The position numbers and the translations under genes were made by a program. Shown one piece after another: positions 58,861 through 64,000 of a stretch of DNA of 64,000 nt. Within the stretch, counting starts at the first letter, position 1. Each line of letters starts with the position of its first letter. Below the pieces are notes generated by a model. The model saw nothing but the letters and a program-made list of their open reading frames with translations, was not told the origin of the DNA and did not search any database. The DNA is from Camellia lanceoleosa (lineage: Eukaryota > Streptophyta > Magnoliopsida > Ericales > Theaceae). The stretch covers positions 83,772,506-83,836,505 of the forward strand of contig CM045761.1 of the NCBI GenBank assembly GCA_025200525.1, in the 5' to 3' direction.

Positions 58861-59560
58861 GTTGTTGCAAAGACTGTGGATGACACTTTTGTCGCTCAGG
58901 TTGAGAGCATTTTAAATCAGGGGGCAAGCAATGGAAAGGAATGCTTTACTAGAAATACCCATCCTGATTCTAGTCTCAAGCCCATGAATACTTGACCAAC
59001 ACCCGCCGACCCATTTGCCAATGTTTCTAAACCTAATACTTCTTTCTCCAAAAAACAAACTTTCGCCCAACTCTATATGAGCCTAACCTATGCATTGAAG
59101 GTACTGATGGAGAAAGGATATCTCAAACTACTCAATCCTCGACCTCTCCCTAATCCTCTCCCACCCACACACAACTCTACCTAATATTGCACATTCCATC
59201 AGCAGTACGGTCACCATACCGACCGTTGCTTTCGCCTTCGCCATGAAACTCAAGACTTGATTGATGATAAGGTCATCACCCTACCTGAAAATCCCAAAGC
59301 TATCAATAACCCTCTACCTTATCGCAATAAACTACCACTCCATAACATAAAACCCACCCACAGCTTGCCAACAACCAACCATTACCCGCCAATAAGCTCA
59401 AACCCATTGTGTTCATTCCTGAATCTTCTGATTCCGATCTGAGCAAAAGGAACAAAATCTTTGAAGAGATGGAAAGTTTACTCAATCTTGGTGAGTTCAA
59501 GCTTGATGAAGCAGTGATGCCAACATTGGTTGTTGGAATGATGAATCTCAGTCTCAGCTA
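58861..59560 (+). pseudogene. Gag-tail module, copy 2, of element B
   Basis: The module is repeated: AQLYMSLTYALKVLMEKGYL (about 59065-59130), then the knuckle CTFHQQYGHHTDRC at 59188-59229 with all four ligands. LRHETQDLIDDKVITLPENP follows. The spacing to the first knuckle is 974 bases. The frame breaks repeatedly. A acidic stretch with IFEEMESLLNLGEFKLDEA follows at 59458-59515. Confidence 0.78.
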
Positions 59561-62210
59561 GGGTAAATTGTTGAAAGCACTTGGGAAAGACCTTCTGAAC
59601 TAGGGGCATGGTGTGAAGAAGCAATTGTTTTGGTCAAGAAGATGTGTGGGATTCAATATGTGAGACCCAATTTGAAAGTCGAAAATCAATCCCTCTGGGT
59701 GTGGATGTGTATTGCTGAATTGAAGGCAAGTCTGGACCTTCCCGTGGGCTACTCGAAGTTGCTTTTGAAATTCTACAGATGGACTTGGAGAAGGAAAACC
59801 GCTTTTGTTTCAAGGGTACTAATTTTGTTTTGAGTTGTGTTGTGTAAATAGTTATTGAGAGTTTTGTTTTCTGTCTTTTCTTGCATTGTTGCGTCAGTTG
59901 AGTCTTTTCCTTTGAGTCGCTCTTGTGTACTCTCAGGTCTTTATCTTTATAAGAAAGTGGGAGTCAAGTTTTTGATCATTTTATTATGCCTATAGTGATG
60001 CATGTGTGACCTTTTACAAATAGAAAAAGGCTTTGAATTTATTTTTGAAATTATTTTTTTGAATGAGATTCTGTTAATAAGCTCGAGTGTTGAGAAGGAT
60101 CCCCCAAATGGTTTGAGTGAAATTTGACTTATCGGTGCAAAATCATTCATGCTTTCAAAAATTTTAAGTTGTTTCTTTTACAAAACTTGCAAAGATCGGT
60201 TCAGAATTGTGCGTGGTATCCTACATTGTCCTGGGGATTCTTTTTGCCGTTAGGCGATCATTGTTACAAGTACAAGGCGGCTTTCAGACCTACAAGTACA
60301 AGGCAGCTTTCAGACCTCACAAATCATAGAATTTCTCCTCTGGTGTTTTCATTATTTAGAGAAAAGGATAAGAGAAACCAAAAAGAAAAGAGAAAGAAAG
60401 GGGGGAAAAAAAAAGGAGAGAAAGAGAAAGGGAAAAGAAAAGAAAAGAAAAGAAAGAAAAAGGGAAAAGAAATCAACCATCAAGCCGGGGGTATCCATTG
60501 GAATAAAATCCAATCAACTGTGAGAAACGAAACTTCTACCTGAATTCGGGGAAGCCAATGCAAGAAGGTACCACATTGCGAGAAGAAGCAACTCTGAAAA
60601 TGGAGCGAAAAGAAAGAAAGAAGGCATGCATAAAAGAATGGAGAGCCAAGCTCAAATCAAGGCGAAGGCAGTTCCAGTGTTAAAGCAAGGATGATTATTG
60701 ATCAAATTCACCACAAGTGTTGTAATACAACCCTTGAGAGGCTCGCTAGGCCGAAAACCCGAAAGGGCGACCTAGGCAAAAGTTAGAGCATGAAAAATGA
60801 GAAATTAAAAAAATACAGCTCGTAAGGTTGAAAACCTTGAAGGGGCGACTTTGACAAATGTTAGAGCGCTAAAAGGAGAGTCTCAACACCTGAGTGAACC
60901 TTAGCCATGAACTACGTTGACCTGATTCCCATTCTTGGGATACGTAGACAACTTTATCCTGAAGTTCGGTCTTTACCATATCTATCTCATCCATCTCAAC
61001 CCAATCATCTTGCCCAATTCACGTTGTCAGCTTCGCATCAATCCATAAGCTACACCGATTGCTATGTATATCATATATTTGCACTGGGTAAGAAAGAACT
61101 AGTTTGAATCAACAAGTGGAGCAATTTTCAATACTTGAACTTATTAGTAGAATCTCTATCTTGAGCAAAACAAGAATCGAAATTGAGTTTTATAGAGAGC
61201 ATAAATAATACTAGGGGCACTATGAATGATCAGTTACCTTGAGTCTTTTTTATGCTTTTGGGTCAGTTGTGAGTTCTGTTGTATCATGCCTAGTATTTGT
61301 TTCAGTATGTGGTCTTCATTGAGTCACCATAACATGTTTGTCTCAGTCAGCACTTTTCATCGAGTCACCATAGTGTGTTTGTCACTCAAAGTCTAACAGA
61401 GTGGCATTGCCTAAATTTCATACACGAATGTTCGCTCCAAACTCAAAAACAAGTCCATGTGTGAAATTCATAAACGAGCTAAGAGTGCCCATACAAGGGG
61501 CATCGCATTCGTGATCATTGTAAAGTGTATATGAGGAATCTGTCACTGCTTCAGAGGGGACTAGAGAAAGTACTCAATAGGTCAGAAGAAAAGCATGAGC
61601 CTAATTGGTTGGCAACTGTTCCAAGATCTGATGATCCCCATCACACGTGCCTGCATAATGCTGAAAACAGTGGCCAGTAGCTGGACACTAGGGGCAATTT
61701 TTAGTACATCTAATCGAGCTAACCATCAAGCAAAGGGCATGAACCCAACTAGTGGCCAATGACTGGACACTGGGGGCAATTTTCAGTGTATCTGATTGGG
61801 TCATCATTGGCATGAACCTAACATTTCTCTCCATCGGCTCAAAGCCATTTGTTGGGCACTTTCCCCTGGATTAGGGTAGTTTACCCCCATGTTGATTCTA
61901 ATATGATTCAGCTTTTGAAAGTTGTCTCCGACCATTCAAAACTCTCTTGGGATTGCCATCTTCCCTCTAATTAATACATGTGTTTTGTATTATGCATGCA
62001 TACTCATACACTCTGGTTGAGTTAAACTGCATGATTGGTTGCTTTTGCTTTTAACTTTGTTCTGCATTTAACATAGCTTTGTTGAGTTGCCTCTCTTTGC
62101 ATTACACTTCAAATGAGTTATGGAAAGTTGCCCTGCACTCATAAGGTATATGACGTATTACTCTGAGTACTGCTCATTTCCCTCTACATACCATGCATCT
62201 TTCAGTTTGC
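59561..62210 (+). other. 3' internal region of element B without pol domains
   Basis: No reverse transcriptase, RNase H or integrase motif is seen. A purine-rich tract (AAAGAAAAGAGAAAG-type) spans 60360-60475. Two copies of an 85-bp module, GGCCGAAAACCCGAAAGGGC with CAAAAGTTAGAGC and its variant, lie at about 60740-60790 and 60822-60880. The block 60900-60965 matches A near 46140-46200. The frame 60124-60543 is Lys/Gly/Glu low complexity. Confidence 0.65.
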
Positions 62211-62212
62211 AT

Positions 62213-62728
62213 CGCACTATTTTGTGCACCTTGAGATCGCACTGTTTTGTGCATTCATACGTCTGTCTCTTGCATCTCACTGTTTTGTGCACCATGCATT
62301 GAACTGTTTTGTGCATTCATACATTCTACCTTGCATCGCACTATATTGTGCATTCTACATTGCATCGCACTATTTTGTGCACCCTGTATCGCACTGTCAT
62401 GTGCACTTTGTATCGCACTATCTTGTGCATTCCACTCTTTATCGCATTGTCTTGTGCAAACTTGCATCGCACTATCTTGTGCACTTTGTATCGCACTATC
62501 TTGTGCACTTTGTATCGCACTATCTTGTGCACCCACCTCGCACTCTCTTGTGCATCCACTTGCATCACACTATCTTGTGCACTTGCATCGCACTATTTTG
62601 TGTATCTTGCATCGCACTGTTTTCTGCCCCCTCTCTCGCACTGTCTTGTGCACCTACATTGTGATATCCTGAGCATTCACCTCATATCGCACTGTCTTGT
62701 GCACTTCCCCTCGCACTGTCTTGTGCAC
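62213..62728 (+). repeat. Array of about 20 GCAC-N6-GTGC hairpin words in element B
   Basis: The word CGCACTATCTTGTGCA, or variants with TGT/TAT/CTC and CTT/TTT/CAT in the loop, recurs about 20 times at irregular 20-35-base spacing. TTGCAT, TTTGTAT or CCACC links separate the words. Each word can pair GCAC with GTGC over a 6-base loop. All three plus-strand frames stay open only because of the repeat. Confidence 0.92.
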
Positions 62729-63360
62729 TCACGTGGTGTTTGTCGTGCCCGAATGACTTTCGGTGGTCTGGTATAGCGACCTGCCTATGTTTGTAGTGAG
62801 TTCCTAAGAGATCAACTGAGACGGTGGAAACTAGAGTTCGAATGGCCGAGGCCTAGAACGCAAAGGTTTAGGATTTCCAAGACTAAAGTCTGGTTTAAAT
62901 ACCCAAGGATGTATCCTCGGCTTGAAATCTATATGGCAGCCCCATAGGTTGAGGTAGCTTGTATACGCCTTAATTCTGGATACTAAACTAACCTAGTCTG
63001 TCACCTTGTTAGAGAATAGGGAAAGTTACGAACACAGCCAGGGAGAAAAGTAGTACCTGTGGTTTGGAAGCGTAAGATGAAAGAAGAAGTCTTCAAACCA
63101 AGAAGAAGCGGAAAATCCCCAGCAGCATGAGGTGAGTCATCGCCAATGGCCCCTGGCAGGTACTTTCTAAGGCATCAATTCCTAGCTACTGCATCATATC
63201 CATTATTACCTATTACATCTATCACATGCATCTACTACATTATCTATCGCATCCAGTACATCATTATCCATTTTAAAGCCTGCACCCTTTCCATGTTAAG
63301 CTTAGTTTGGCATGTGCTCATACTTTTCCCTCGTTGAAACATAGTTCTGTCATGTGTAAG
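62729..63360 (+). other. 3' noncoding region of element B up to the insertion of element C
   Basis: The blocks match A in reverse: 62820-63010 with 44519-44700, 63120-63170 with about 44310-44340 (GGTGAGTCATCGCCA), 63180-63260 (CATCTATCACATGCATCTAC-type repeats) with 44160-44300, and 63290-63360 with 43195-43265. About 395 bases and the 3' LTR, expected by comparison with A, are missing on this side of element C. Confidence 0.75.
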
Positions 63361-64000
63361 TGTAGACGCGCTCGAGGGCTCCCGAGCTCCGCGCTGCGAA
63401 GGCGTGGAATTTGTTTGCTCTCTAGCTAGTACAAGTTCGGATTCAAGTCACGGTTCTGAATCTAATCTCACAATGTGCGATGTAAGATCGATAAATCACC
63501 AAAGAGTCCAAATCCAACAAATCGTTTTGGAAAACTGATTTTAATAAAGAAGTGTCAAACATGGACTGCTTTGCCAGATACAAAGTCGCCACTTAAATAT
63601 TTTATTTTTTGGGGAATTTAGGAAACCCTGACTTGTGCCGAAGGCCACGTGTCCGTCATCACAAAAGTTGCCTCGGCTTGGGAACTTGGGTACAAGAAGG
63701 GAAGGTCATGCAATGAGCACCCCCGCTCGCCCGATCAAAAGATCGGCCTTTACTAAGCATGATATTTTGTTTTTGAAAACACATGTGCTCTTATTCCGGT
63801 TAATTAGCTAATCTTACTACGTGATGTGCACAACAAACAAGTATAGACTAGATCGCCTAATTTGGAACAAAACATTGCATGTTCATTTGTTTGAAAATGG
63901 TTTAAAGTTTGCTACTCGCAAGTAGGCTAAAAATGCGGATTTCAATGAATTGTTCCAATTCAAGTAATCCAACCTTCACCCACAGGCATTCAGGTAGTTA
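63361..64000 (-). mobile_element. LTR of Ogre/Tat-like element C (partial, window edge)
   Basis: It begins TGTAGACGCGCTCGAGGGC on the plus strand at 63361. From about 63440 it aligns in the same orientation with the 3' end of the A LTRs (TCTGAATCTAATCTCACAA, then CACCAAAGAGTCCAAATCC and CAAAGTCGCCACTTAAATAT). This makes it the minus-oriented end of an LTR that continues beyond the window. The first 80 bases are unlike A and are G+C-rich. The left flank is GTAAG (63356-63360). Confidence 0.82.

Noticed and set aside
60124..60543. A 139-codon frame ending in Lys-rich runs
   Set aside because: The C-terminal half is purine-tract low complexity, and the matching part of element A does not conserve the frame.
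62213..62728. Repeated short direct repeats with variable spacers, CRISPR-like
   Set aside because: The repeats are only about 16 bases, spacers vary irregularly and are partly repeated, and the DNA is plant retroelement 3' region.
62224..62776. Long open frames rich in Cys, His, Leu and Ser
   Set aside because: All three plus frames stay open simply because the hairpin-word repeat lacks stops. There is no start context or family match.

Overview
This window looks like transposon-rich nuclear DNA of a eudicot plant. The chromovirus, SIRE/Maximus-type and Ogre/Tat-type LTR retrotransposons, the Mutator-like transposase and the many MITEs are all plant-typical. Only one gene looks intact: a single-exon-coding C3HC4 RING-finger protein at 14446-15336 (minus strand). 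Almost everything else is mobile-element DNA at various stages of decay. I cannot name the species.

Layout. 1-6446: 5' part of a minus-strand Ty3/gypsy (Tekay/Del-like) element with decayed gag-pol, a primer-binding site and a long LTR. 6447-7760: a copia LTR fragment, then a plus-strand copia-like primer-binding site and a 150-bp tandem repeat. 8459-8808: a MITE. 9918-12175: a solo LTR with a perfect 5-bp target duplication (AAAAT). 12717-13430: a tandem duplication whose second copy carries a Tourist-like MITE. 14446-16280: the RING gene with an inferred 5'-UTR intron that holds a second copy of that MITE. 18180-21028: a MURA-like transposase pseudogene. 24400-31560: a degenerate minus-strand SIRE/Maximus-type copia element, split by a second solo LTR (27385-29691, duplication TATAG). 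31610-31994: a CACTA-type MITE (duplication ACT). 32658-32909 and 35879-36089: foldback elements. 33551-35762: a third LTR-like unit. 37131-39529: the 3' end of another gypsy element.

39530-64000 is a nest of Ogre/Tat-like elements. Element A (minus strand) has LTRs at 39530-42799 and 51054-52260. Element B (plus strand) begins at 52261, inside A's 5' LTR. The LTR of element C (minus strand) begins at 63361, inside B's 3' region and about 400 bp before B's own 3' LTR would be expected. A and B both keep a gag region but show no reverse-transcriptase active-site region. A retains only the edges of pol, so both look non-autonomous.

The most unusual signal is shared by A and B. Each has a duplicated gag-tail module with a C-x2-H-x4-H-x4-C knuckle, the two copies about 970 bp apart. 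At the matching 3' noncoding position each also has an array of very short hairpin words. The words differ in sequence between A and B (CACAC-loop-GTGTG against GCAC-loop-GTGC) but have the same design. A second recurring theme is clusters of CTCGAG-type words in LTRs of more than one family. Boundaries given as exact rest on TG...CA ends, primer-binding sites or target duplications read directly. Boundaries called approximate do not.
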